Positions 29,451-39,937 of a DNA stretch of 64,000 bases are shown here, piece after piece (position 1 is the first letter of the stretch; each line of letters begins with the position of its first letter). The notes beneath the pieces were generated by a model. It made no database searches, had not been told where the DNA came from, and saw nothing but the letters and a program-made list of their open reading frames with translations. The position numbers and the translations under genes were made by a program. Source of the DNA: Lobosporangium transversale (Eukaryota > Mortierellomycota > Mortierellomycetes > Mortierellales > Mortierellaceae); NCBI RefSeq assembly GCF_002105155.1, contig NW_019029029.1:62001-126000 (forward strand). The letters are read 5' to 3'.

Positions 29451-30557
29451 CTTTCGCGCCATAAAATCTGCTTTCGATCCTTGTATCCTATATTATTTGT
29501 ACATATACTATATAGAGCTTTAAAAGGCCGCCCCTTCGTCATATAAGACTTCTAAGTTACTCGTTCTATCTTCTGTTATACCACGCCGCCGAATTGCGCA
29601 CTGTTACGCAATAGTGTCCCAAATGCATGGAGATGTATGCACGCAATACCAACCTACCGATCTTCAAGTATCGTTGGCTCTATACACAGAGTTATTACAC
29701 CGCTAGATTACTGACTACATAATGTCTAGTTACAGTATTATGTGCTTCAAGCAAAAGCCATGACTCTGGCGTCGATCATCATGGTTCTGATGCCAGATGA
29801 AAGTGCTGATTGAGCTCTATCGTTCTGCACGGAGTCACATCTGTCCCGCGGCTGCCACAATGTATAATTGTCAATCACCAGCACAAATGGATTTTCCTTT
29901 ATATTTTACGAACCAGCATCGAATGTCGGCATTCTTTCTTTCCAGACCATGATGTATTCAAGCATTATGCTATTCAGTTATCTTATGAAACATCTATAGA
30001 TTTCAACTGTGGTGGTTCAAATCATTGTAAGTTCTTACTGTTACTCCTCATACATAATTCTTCAGTTTGCTTTGCAACGTCCTTCAGTACCTGGATCATT
30101 GTTTTCTTTACTATTGACTCGTTTTGGCCCCTTCAACATATTAGGGTCTTCCCTAAAAAAGTCAATGCACCAAATTCCAAGTAAAACAGGTCCAATGGTG
30201 TAGGTCAGCCAAGGAAGCACGTCCTACAAGTGATAAATCACATTCTTGTTGATTCACTATATATCATGTGAATAAAGGCTTCATATGACAGGAATGCCAC
30301 GCGTCATTTTGATCTCAATCTTTGACACAAGGTTCCCAAACGTTTGGCAGGCCAATGTCACGTGAAATCTTCTCATGTGCATATCAACGTCCAGCTTTTG
30401 ATATAAACTAGCCGTTCTTTTTCCTTTTTTTTTTTTTTTAACCTGCACCTTACGAGAAGTAGCTATTCATACTCTTTGTCTCTTCAGACTCGCTTCTAGC
30501 AAAGACATATAGACAGCACATAAACACTTATACAATCTCTACTTCGAGGAATAATTC
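29400..30557. other. Intergenic between PIF1 and CDP-DAG synthase
   Basis: 1.16 kb with a 31-base T tract right after the PIF1 stop (about 29421-29451) and no supported gene. ORFs at 29810 and 30009 have no motif and run through AT-rich DNA. A T tract near 30425-30439 and pyrimidine-rich DNA precede the CDP-DAG synthase start and suit a promoter. Confidence 0.45.
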
Positions 30558-30972
30558 ATGACAAAGGCAAAGTCACCAAAGCGGTCTTCACCGCCAACAA
30601 GCAATGGCAATAGTCATCACACACATGCAGAGAAGGAAGTTGATCCAATTGTGGCAACAGCAGTAACTACAAATGACGAGAAGGGACCTGGGTCTCCTAC
30701 GAGTAGTGGGAAGACATCGGGAAATAGCCATGGAAATCACCACCACCATCACCACCATTCTTCTGGGCCGACTTCAGCTTCAAAAGAGGTAAAACTAAGA
30801 TATTCATACTCAAGTTTTACAAGTCATCATACATTTATAACTTGATAAAGGGGGGGAGAGAGAGGGAGAAACTTGGTTTTATCGATGCCTGGTAGTATCA
30901 AATGATACCAAACGGAAAGGAAGGAGGGGGATGGAAGGGACATGCTGTGGTTCTTTGGATTGGATGTTGTTG

Positions 30973-31004
<32 letters not shown>

Positions 31005-32875
31005 ACTATGTCGTCACATAGAAAATACATGGATTGCTATGACGCTTAGTGAACAACATCCTTTAACGAATGATCATCTATTGTTCCTGTGTGCAGAGCG
31101 GGGAAACTGTTTATCCAATGAGCATCATAAACCTGTCCTCTCCGTATCTGCACGAAGATCTATTAACTTTATAAAGAGTTTTGAGCGATCAAATAATCAG
31201 GACGTGTTTTTCTAGTCTTGGTTAAATTACGAGTGAAACAACTGTCTAACACTCTTATAAACACTCCTTATTCGTCGAATCGCTTAATAGCCTGTAGTCT
31301 TGTTAGCAGATCAATCGGCACAGGCTAAATGGGCCAACTGGTCGGTTCGCACTCTATGGACTTTGATCATGATCGGAGGCTTCTTTGCTTGTGTTGCTGC
31401 AGGGCCTTTGTTTGTGATTTTGTTGGTCGTCGTGGTACAAGGCTTGGTTTATAAAGAAGTTATTTATCTGGCTGCTGTACCCAGCAGGGAAAAAAAATTG
31501 CCTTGGTTCCGCGCCATGAATTGGTATTCCTATTGCCATGAAAGCAGCTGAGCTTAGTTTTAATAATCGTTGATGAATGAACTTATTGAGCATTGTCTTT
31601 TTTTCTATGATATAATAGGTACTTCCTCTTCAGCACAAACTATTTTTTCTATGGCGAGAGTTTGATTCATTATTTTCAACATGTTGTTTTTGTCGACGCA
31701 TTCTTACTTCCTTTTGCTACTCATCACCGCTTCATTTCCTTTACACTCTATGTTATCGGTAAGTCACTTCATGATCCACGGCTTAACAAGTTGTGTCTGC
31801 TGTTTCTATACAGAATATCAGTGAAGGAAAAGAAGAAAGAAAAGGGGACCTAACGTTACTGTGCTGCTTTCTACTTGATAGGTTTCGTATTCTTTGTTGC
31901 CAACCTGAAGAAGGGTCACTACCGCTTCCAGTTCTCACAGTTTGCATGGACACACATGACATTGTTATTGGTCGTCTGTCAGAGCCACTTTATCATCAAC
32001 AACATCTTTGAGGGTTTGATCTGGTTTTTCCTTCCAGTTTCGTTGGTTATTGCCAACGACATTTGGGCATACATCTTTGGATTTTTTTTTGGTAAAACCC
32101 CATTGATCAAGCTTTCGCCCAAGAAGACTGTCGAGGGTTTCGTTGGTGGTTGGATCATGACTATTGTCTTCGGCATACTGGTAAGTACTGTGATCACTGA
32201 AAATTGCATTAAAAAAAAAAAAAAAAAAAACAGTTACGAGAAGATTGGAAAGATTTATGAATTGATTTTTTCTTTCTTTCTTTTTTTTTTTTTTTTTTTG
32301 TTCAATGTCTCTTCTAGTTTTCCACCTTGTTCTTAAGATACCCATACATGATCTGTCCTGTCAAAGATCTGCGTTCTACAGCGTTCAGTGGACTTACTTG
32401 TGAGCCCAACCCAGTTTTCATTCCTGTAAAACATTACCTCAAGCCATGGATGGTGGCTCTGGTCCGTCATCTAGGAATGCGCAGCAACTATGTAATGATT
32501 GCACCCCTTCAATTGCACACCATTGTCATGGCATGTTTCGCATCACTGATTGCACCTTTTGGAGGATTCTTTGCCTCTGGTTTCAAGCGTGCTTTCAAGA
32601 TCAAGGATTTCGGTCAATCGATCCCTGGTCATGGAGGCATCACAGATAGAATGGATTGTCAATTCTTGATGGGGTTGTTTTCATATATGTACTATCAGAG
32701 CTTCATCAAGACATCTGCTGTCACAGTTGGATTTGTCCTACAGAACGCCATCAACCTCAAAGCACAGGAGCAAATGGAGTTGTTTGATCACCTCAGACAG
32801 TACCTTATCGGACAGGGCTTATTGGATGAGGATAGCTGTGTTATTATGCCTCCTAAAGAAGCATGGGTTTCATGA
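30558..32875 (+). CDS. CDS1: Phosphatidate cytidylyltransferase (CDP-diacylglycerol synthase)
   Basis: Converts phosphatidic acid and CTP to CDP-diacylglycerol, the precursor of phosphatidylinositol and phosphatidylserine, in the ER membrane. Five exons (30558-30788, 31291-31523, 31619-31758, 31882-32180, 32318-32875) give 486 aa. The first intron is unusually long (502 bp) and holds a 28-base T tract. The N-terminal 77 residues are hydrophilic with a seven-histidine run. Several membrane segments follow (for example [20 protein letters not shown]). The enzyme family signature is intact near the C-terminus: [20 protein letters not shown] followed by TDRMD. A possible mini-exon at 31097 (after TGTGCAG) was considered, but the direct exon 1-31291 join keeps the frame. 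Confidence 0.95.
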
Positions 32876-33557
32876 GTGCTCCAAGGGATTTTGGTGCTAT
32901 AAGGTCACTAGGGTAGCTCTCAATCCACAGGTCTTGGAAGTTTTAGTCTCTTTTTTTTTTTTACTTTTCTTTTTAAAAACACTCTCCATCATCGCATCCA
33001 TATATCACAACATATAATAAAAACATCTACTTTTGCCTCATTTGTAAATGATGAGGCCCCTTTTTTGCGTGTGGGACTGCTTTCTACCAAATAAAGGCGC
33101 TTCTAAAGAGCGAGAGCAATTGGTGTCGCAGCATTCTCAAGTATAAAAGTTTATCTCTTCTTCTCCCCGGACGACGTCTTTTTTTTTTTCTTTTCTTTTT
33201 TAGAGACGTTCTGATTCCAACTTCATCTGTATTGGATTCTGTTGACTTAGATTTCGTAGGGCCCCGCATCTTTCTCATTCCTCAGACCCGCTACATCTTT
33301 TCATTTAGAAGCTTTTTTTTTATATATTTTTCCGCAAGTTGCCCATTGGGTCGCTTCAACGCCCATAAAACCCTTTATCAAAATTTCCTGATAATTGACA
33401 CATTTCCCGCTAAAAGCAAAATATTTCTCTTTCTCTCAAAAAAAAAGACGCAATTGTGAGCAATCGAGGGAAGTGAGAGGATATTACGTGAGTGTGAGTG
33501 TGAGTGTGGGTAGATAAAAGAAAAACGTGTAGAGAGAACGACACCTCACTTTTGGTA
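32876..33557. other. Intergenic between CDP-DAG synthase and calpain
   Basis: About 680 bp with short T-runs (32951-32962, 33180-33190, 33313-33320). There is also a GTGTGA-type hexamer run just upstream of the calpain start (33489-33509), a simple repeat in the likely 5' leader. No gene is seen. Confidence 0.4.
33016..33021 (+). terminator. Probable poly(A) signal of CDP-DAG synthase
   Basis: An AATAAA hexamer about 140 bp after the stop, in AT-rich DNA. A second AATAAA-like site lies near 33090. Judged by position only. Confidence 0.4.
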
Positions 33558-34461
33558 ATGGATTTGTTCCCAATTTCAGGAACATCCAAGGCTCCGGGTA
33601 GTAAATCATACCTGTCGCCCATTGATGCCACCTCACCTTATCAAACCTCGCTCGAGGACAATAAAGAGGGGTTGCCTTCATTGCCGGATCTCTATGCAGA
33701 AGCCTATCCTCTCGCACTTCAAGCAGTTCAAGAGGATGCCAATGGTGATCATCACACAGCACGACTCCTTTATTGCGAAGTTTGCGAGGTAACAGAAATG
33801 CTTTTTTTATAAGTTTATATTTTTCATGAAGAGAAAGAAAAGGAAAGAAAGGAAATGAAAGAAAAGCTCTCCAAGCAAATTGATTAACACTCTGCTGACA
33901 AAGAACTTTTGTCTTGTTTTTTCTTTTGGCCCAATTATTTTAGATATTTACAAAGATTATAAACTGTAAGGCGATTGCTTCGAAGAATTTTTGTTTATGT
34001 TTCCTCGAATACATTCAATGAAAGCGAAAGTGATTGGATAAAGTTGACTGGGAGATTGTCATCCTTCGTGTATTGTATAGTACTGCAACCAGGAGAGGAA
34101 CGCGAGCTCGTGAATCGGAAATTGAACCAGTACACAAAACGCGCCGAAGCAATTTGGGAATCTAGAAGCGCCAGCACAGTTCCGTTAAAGAATATTAAAG
34201 AGCTATCTGAATACGAAAAGCTTGCGCAGGAAGCACAGGTAAAAAAAAAAAAAAAAAAAAAAAAAACAACTTTATTAGTAGTATTGCTATGTCTTATCGC
34301 CATCGATGTTTCAATGGGACTATTCTAGTTTGCATATGAACAAGGAGTTGCAGAGCAGGAGAAACAGCATGAGCAAGGTGCATTGGATTTCTATACAGAT
34401 TCTGCAGATCTCTTTTGGCAGGCATGGAAAGGTAAAATTAATGGATTCAACAATATTCTTC

Positions 34462-34497
<36 letters not shown>

Positions 34498-35778
34498 GCT
34501 AAAAGATTATATATTATGAACATTATCAACGCATTGACAATGCCTCACTCTCAAGCTGCTCCGGAAGGCCCCACAAAAGAAACTCTGAAGCAGAGGCTAA
34601 ACGATGTAATGGGTCGAGCCGAGGATATTAAAGGGGTTCATTTGAATACGATGCCGCTTTTAAGTAAGTTTATGGCCAAAAGAAGGAAAGAAGTCCAACG
34701 ATAAAACATGTACTAACACATATTATGTTATATCTCTAAAATTATACATGGTGTAACAGAAGAGAAGCCAAGTTATACACCTATCATAGCTGGACCCTCT
34801 AATTTGACACCTCAGGAACTTCGAGTCCTCAAAACCACCATGGTCATCAACAATAAAAGATATCATCCATGGAGCGATGCAGATGTCAAGGATTTACTTC
34901 GAGAAAAGGGGCCTTTTACAGATCCAGATGGGATGCTCGCACTCTCTGATAAGCAGACTGCCAAGTTTGGGTCTTGGAAGCGTGTCTCCCAGATCATGGA
35001 AAATCCAAAAATGATATGTTTGATTTCAAGCACAAGCATTGTGCAGGACATTGTGACAGATTGTTCATTTGTAGCGAGCTTGTGTGTTAGTGCGAGCTAT
35101 GAAAGGCGATGGAAGAAACAGGTAAGGAAAAAAAAGTGCTCCCATTTGAATCATATAGATTATCTCAATAATCAAACTATTGATGATCTTATGGTTATTA
35201 ATCAATTGCTGTCTCTTCTATAACATGACTATAGTTAATTCGAGCATGTATATACCCTAAGAACAAGTTTGGCGAACCCTGCTATAATCCACATGGGAAA
35301 TATCTTGTCAAGCTCACCTTCAACGGCATTGCTCGACGCGTTGGTAAGACGATACAGTCAATAAAGCAAAATGACCTCACTCAATTGTTCGCATATAATC
35401 TACGACATCTTATACTCCGTATTCCCGCGTAAAATTCATTTGTATAATCTTGAAGCTCCTTCATTACATAAAGTGAATAACCGAGTAGGGTCAACACATT
35501 GGTTATTCTCGTTACGATTAAGGCGCCATTTTGCTCATTAACTATCCATTGTGTTTTTCTCTTTCATTTTATTTTATTTTATTTTTTCTTTTTGTATGGC
35601 TTTTTTATTCCAATTAGTGGTCGACGATTACCTACCAGTTTCCAAAGCGGGAACTTTAATGTGTACTTTCTCAACCAACAAGAACGAGCTATGGCCTAGT
35701 ATAATTGAAAAGGCGTACATGAAGTTGATGGGTGGTTACGACTTTCCTGGCTCGAATTCTGGAATTGATCTTTAGTAC

Positions 35779-35812
<34 letters not shown>

Positions 35813-37608
35813 AGACTATTAACTACAATAGATCGGGAATACAAGACAACATGTAATGGATATTTCCTAGCAAGAGAACTTACTTTAACTCTTTTGAATA
35901 TCAATAGCGCTCTGACTGGATGGATACCTGAGCATATTTTTATCAAAGAAACTAATTTTGATAGCGAAAAGCAGTGGAAACGAATGATGGATGGACAGCG
36001 CAAGGGTAACAAGATAATCATATAGCAATTATAGTCATGTTATCCGATATACCATCCCTATTCATCCCTAATTTACATATGCTCTTGCCATTTAGGTGTA
36101 GCGCTAGTAACTATTGCTACGGGGCATATGTCAGATGAGGAGGCAGATCATTTAGGACTTGTGCCTACTCACGCATACGCTGTATTGGACTTGAAGGAAG
36201 TTCAAGGTCTGCGGTTACTACAAGTCAAAAATCCATGGAGCCATAAACGCTGGAAAGGGCCGTTCAGTCATCTTGATGCGGATCATTGGACAGAAGAACT
36301 GAAGAAGGAGCTAAATTTTGATCAGTTTGCAGCGCTGAAGAATGATGATGGCATTTTCTGGATTGATTATGAATCTGTTTGTTCGACATTCGACACCATA
36401 CACATCAACTGGAACTTGGAGACTTTGAACTACCGAGCTGTGATTCACGCGTAAGTAATATAGTGCTGGATTTAGCACTTTATTTCTTTATGTCTTTGCA
36501 AACGGATAATGATGTGCAGATACAATCAAGAAAGTCGTCATTAAATAGCCTCCCCCGAATTCATCAACATAGGCCTTGGCCATGCAATTATGGGCCAAAG
36601 CGGGATAACTACAATCTTGGCTATAATCCACAGTTTACGCTGATAACGAACGTCAAGGGTTCTCGACCATGTGTGATTTGGCTGCTACTCTCAAAACACA
36701 TCACCAAGACAGAGGAAAACCGAGACTTTATCACGTTACATGTCTTCGATGTTCAAAGACAGGTACAAAACCAAGCTATAACATATATCCCTGCAATCTC
36801 TTTATCCTCTGCTTCAGCAAGTACATCTACATCTCTCGCTTCATTACCTGGGCAAGCAACATCTTCATTGTCCGTTTTGTCAGCCCGTAGTCAGGGTACA
36901 AGGATTTATTATGAAGGTAATTCGTTGATCAAGGGTATGTATGTCAACAGCCCTCATATTTTAGTCCGCTTCGAAGTCCCTTCAGGCCAAAGCGAATACA
37001 CGATTGTGTTGTCACAGCATATCAAGACTCGAGACCTTCATTTCACATTAAGAGCATATGCCATGTGTGAATTTGAGCTTCGAGAAATACCTAACAAATA
37101 TGCTATTGAGCGGAAGGTAAGAGAGGTGACAGAGTTGCTATAGTATCTCTTCCTTTTTTTTTTCCTTCTGTTTTCACATTTCAATTATTGGTTCTTCTTT
37201 AGTTTGAGGACGAGTGGACGGAAGAGACTGCAGGTGGAAGTGGCAATAACGCCAGCTTCCTAAACAATCCACAGTATCGTTTGGTCGTGCCTGTGCCCCC
37301 AGCACCTCAAACGGCAACATCAGTCCTATTCATGTTGGAATCGCCTACGGATTATGCAGCACATGTACAGCTGGTGAACTCGCAGGGCAAGCGTGTTTCA
37401 TGGTAACGCAAAAAAAAAAAAGAGCGGTGATAATGAGATGTGCTAGTCGCTTAAATTCTTCTCTTCTGACGATCCATGATCTATTTGTCTTTTTTTTTTT
37501 TCAAGTGTTTGGACAAAGGATATTATCGCACAGTCTGGCGAATACCGCCATGGGTTCTGCTATTGCGAAGCTACTGATATTCGACGTAAGGAGCATCACG
37601 CAATGAAG

Positions 37609-37655
<47 letters not shown>

Positions 37656-38677
37656 CAGTTCAGAAAATTGACTGGAGTTTGGCTTATTAATTTTTTTCCC
37701 TTTTTTAAAGCGGGGCAATATACTGTTATCGTGTCAACCTTTGAACCAAATCAAATTGGGAAATACAGACTAACAATGCAGTCCCATATCGAGCTATCGT
37801 TAACTCCCATCCCTATCGAAGGGGCTGTAAGTCCTTAGTTTGGATTTTGTTAAAACGTCCTGCTAGGCTTTCCTAGCTATTTTATTATTAATTTTTTTCC
37901 CTCAAATTTTGACTTTCGAACGCTTTTGTTCAATATCTACAGGGAATGTTTAAAAAGACTTTGAAAGGTGAATGGGTCCTAGGTGTCAGTGCCATGGGTT
38001 GGCATCACCATCAAAGTCTCAGCTATGCAAAGAACCCACATTTCCTCGTTCCTATAACAGAGATGACGTCGTTCAAGTAAGTCCAAAGAGTTCTTTGTGT
38101 TTGCACTTTACATTATGTAAACCTTTGACTTACAAATTTCCTGGTTGTCAGGGTCCGGTTACAAACTCCCGAGATGACTAACCCAATGCCGAAGACTAAC
38201 ATCACAGTCTTTGAACGGTTGGATGAAGGCATCCTTGGACGAGAAATATGCTCCTCTGGGCCCTACGCTTCCATTCCTCAGGGTGTAGCCACAGATACAA
38301 TCACGCTCTTGCCGAACCAGCATGGGTATCTAATGGTGGTATCGACATTAGAGCCAGGGATTGCAGGCAAATTTGTGTTATATGCCTATAGTGACCGTGC
38401 CCTGGACATTAAGCCTGGCGGTGGAGCGGCGACGACTGTGAACGTGAACATTGATGGGACAGCATCTTCAATCAGATCACTATCGCTGTCATCCTCTTCT
38501 GGAGGCTCCCCATCACCAAGTATTGCTAACTATTCACCGTTATATTCGCCATCAGGAAATCCAAGTGGAGGAAACTATGCGAATAATCGGCCATCAATGA
38601 GGTTCAGAAGACAGACTGGACCTGGACCAGGACAAGGTTCCACAGGTGGAGGACTTCTCTCGCCTTCAAATTACTAG
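33558..38677 (+). CDS. Calpain-like cysteine protease of the pH-response pathway (PalB/Rim13 type)
   Basis: Sixteen exons join in frame to 1108 aa. These include a 22-nt exon 2 (33944-33965) and run as 33558-33788, 33944-33965, 34081-34238, 34329-34431, 34556-34663, 34760-35121, 35235-35343, 35618-35774, 35908-36005, 36096-36450, 36549-37116, 37203-37402, 37506-37585, 37711-37826, 37943-38076, 38152-38677. The N-terminus has an MIT-type helical bundle (LLYCEVCEIFTKIINLLQPG, AEAIWESR). A second MIT-like segment follows (ALDFYTDSADLFWQAWK). The catalytic triad is visible: Cys in TDCSFVASL (about 309), His in VPTHAYAVLDL (about 474), Asn in VKNPWSHKRWKG (about 494). Calpain beta-sandwich domains fill the rest, with a Gly/Ser-rich tail. 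Known: Rim13/PalB is recruited to ESCRT-III by its MIT region and cleaves the Rim101/PacC factor. Assignment to this branch rests on the MIT-protease order. Confidence 0.9.
37617..37649. repeat. 33-base A tract in a calpain intron
   Basis: A run of T (37610-37616) is followed at once by 33 A bases in the intron after calpain exon 13. Confidence 0.9.
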
Positions 38678-39475
38678 CTTTTTTTTTTGTGTATATTTTT
38701 GTATAAAATCCTCCTAGATCGCTTTTCTCAGGCCCGAAGTTGTTTTTTTTATCATTCATTCAACTCCTCTTCTCCCTCTTTCCCCTTTTCCTCTCTTCTT
38801 CTTTCGATCAAAGTTTCTATCAATGGACGCTGTTGCTTTAGATACACCGTCTTTGATATACTGGAGGGCTCCATGCAGTATATGTATTTTAAAAACATAC
38901 GAACCCAAGCATTTCTCTTGGCTGTTTCTGCCTTTATCTATTCATATTGCCTTGGAAACCATTATTCATTTCTCCTACTGCCTAATATATTCATTTATCC
39001 TTTCTTTTACTTTGGCGAATCCGAATGCTGCTGGAAACAAGATGCAGGATTGGTTCGATTAGGCCACCATGCACTAAACAATCAGGAGCCTACCAGCGAT
39101 ATGCAGGTTTTTGAGGCTGTTGTCATAGCAGTGGTGGCAATGCCTATTGAGAGTAGTAATATCCGAATAAAGCTGAGTTCTTACCATAAGGACATTAATA
39201 TCTTCAAAAACTTCCCACTGAGCAAGAGAAGATCCAAGAAGCTATACATAAGGCAGCCTGATGACCCTTTGGCCAAAAAGGTTCCAATCTCAAAAGCCAT
39301 CAACACTTAGTTTTTAGAAATTTTGAAAGAAGCAGGAATTTGCTATTGAAGGACTGCATATAGATCGGGCCAATTGTGGCCTAGGCTTGCCTTATCATAG
39401 TGTATGCCCATATCATGCGCGAAGCCTAATATGGACCTAGAACAGAAATACAATGTTTCTTCAGAAGATAATTAA
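38678..39475. other. Gene-poor region with a possible protein-coding relic
   Basis: A 207-codon plus-strand frame (38687-39310) starts in the calpain 3' UTR. Its first half looks like translated AT-rich DNA. Its second half, about 39060-39310, has balanced composition and protein-like text (QPDDPLAKKVPISKAINT at the end). I do not recognise it. It could be the last exon of a decayed gene or element lying against the foldback element just downstream. Confidence 0.3.
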
Positions 39476-39490
39476 ATAAATAAATAAATT

Positions 39491-39752
39491 AAGGTATACA
39501 TCGAGTTCTATCCTTGCTGCATGTCCATGTAAACACGACCTGCCGTTACCATATAGCCGATGATGGTCAGAAATAAAGATTTAGTGTTTCTACTCTAATG
39601 AAATTTTACCTATCCGTTCAGATCTCATTTCTTATGCTCTAGCCAAAGTGTGTGCCTCCTTGGCAGTTTGCGTCTATCAATTATTGCATCAGAAGAAAAA
39701 AGAACCCTTGATAAGAGGACATGCAGCAAGGATAGAACTCGATGTATACCTT
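39491..39752. mobile_element. Foldback / MITE-like element with perfect inverted arms
   Basis: The left arm at 39491-39526 and right arm at 39717-39752 are exact reverse complements over 36 bases; the outer ends begin AAGGTATACATCGAGTTC. They enclose 190 bp of unrelated, non-coding sequence. Outside the arms, (TAAA)n on the left (from about 39472) and (TTTA)n on the right (to about 39776) extend the symmetry after a two-base mismatch. There is no internal ORF. Such short non-autonomous inverted-repeat elements are moved by transposases encoded elsewhere. Target-site duplications cannot be told from the tetranucleotide repeats. A large stem-loop in RNA is also possible. Confidence 0.75.
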
Positions 39753-39937
39753 TTTTTATTTATTTATTTATTTATTTTTGAAGTTTCGTAAACCAACCTA
39801 AACTCGTACTCCGTAGGTTCTGCACGACATGAATGTCTGTCTCTTATTGATACATTTAATAACATTGGTTTAATCGGCTTTTAGAATGATATTTTAGGCA
39901 TCTCTTATGAATAAATTCTGTTGTAACCTAGGCTAGG
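39753..39937. other. Intergenic, 3' end of large membrane-protein gene
   Basis: 185 bp beyond the foldback element, beginning with (TTTA)n. It contains the presumed 3' UTR of the minus-strand gene at 39938; on its sense strand the region carries AATAAA-like hexamers near 39760-39776. Confidence 0.35.

Noticed and set aside
29810-30203. Two overlapping plus-strand ORFs upstream of CDP-DAG synthase
   Set aside because: Aromatic/Ser-rich text typical of translated AT-rich DNA; no homology recognised.
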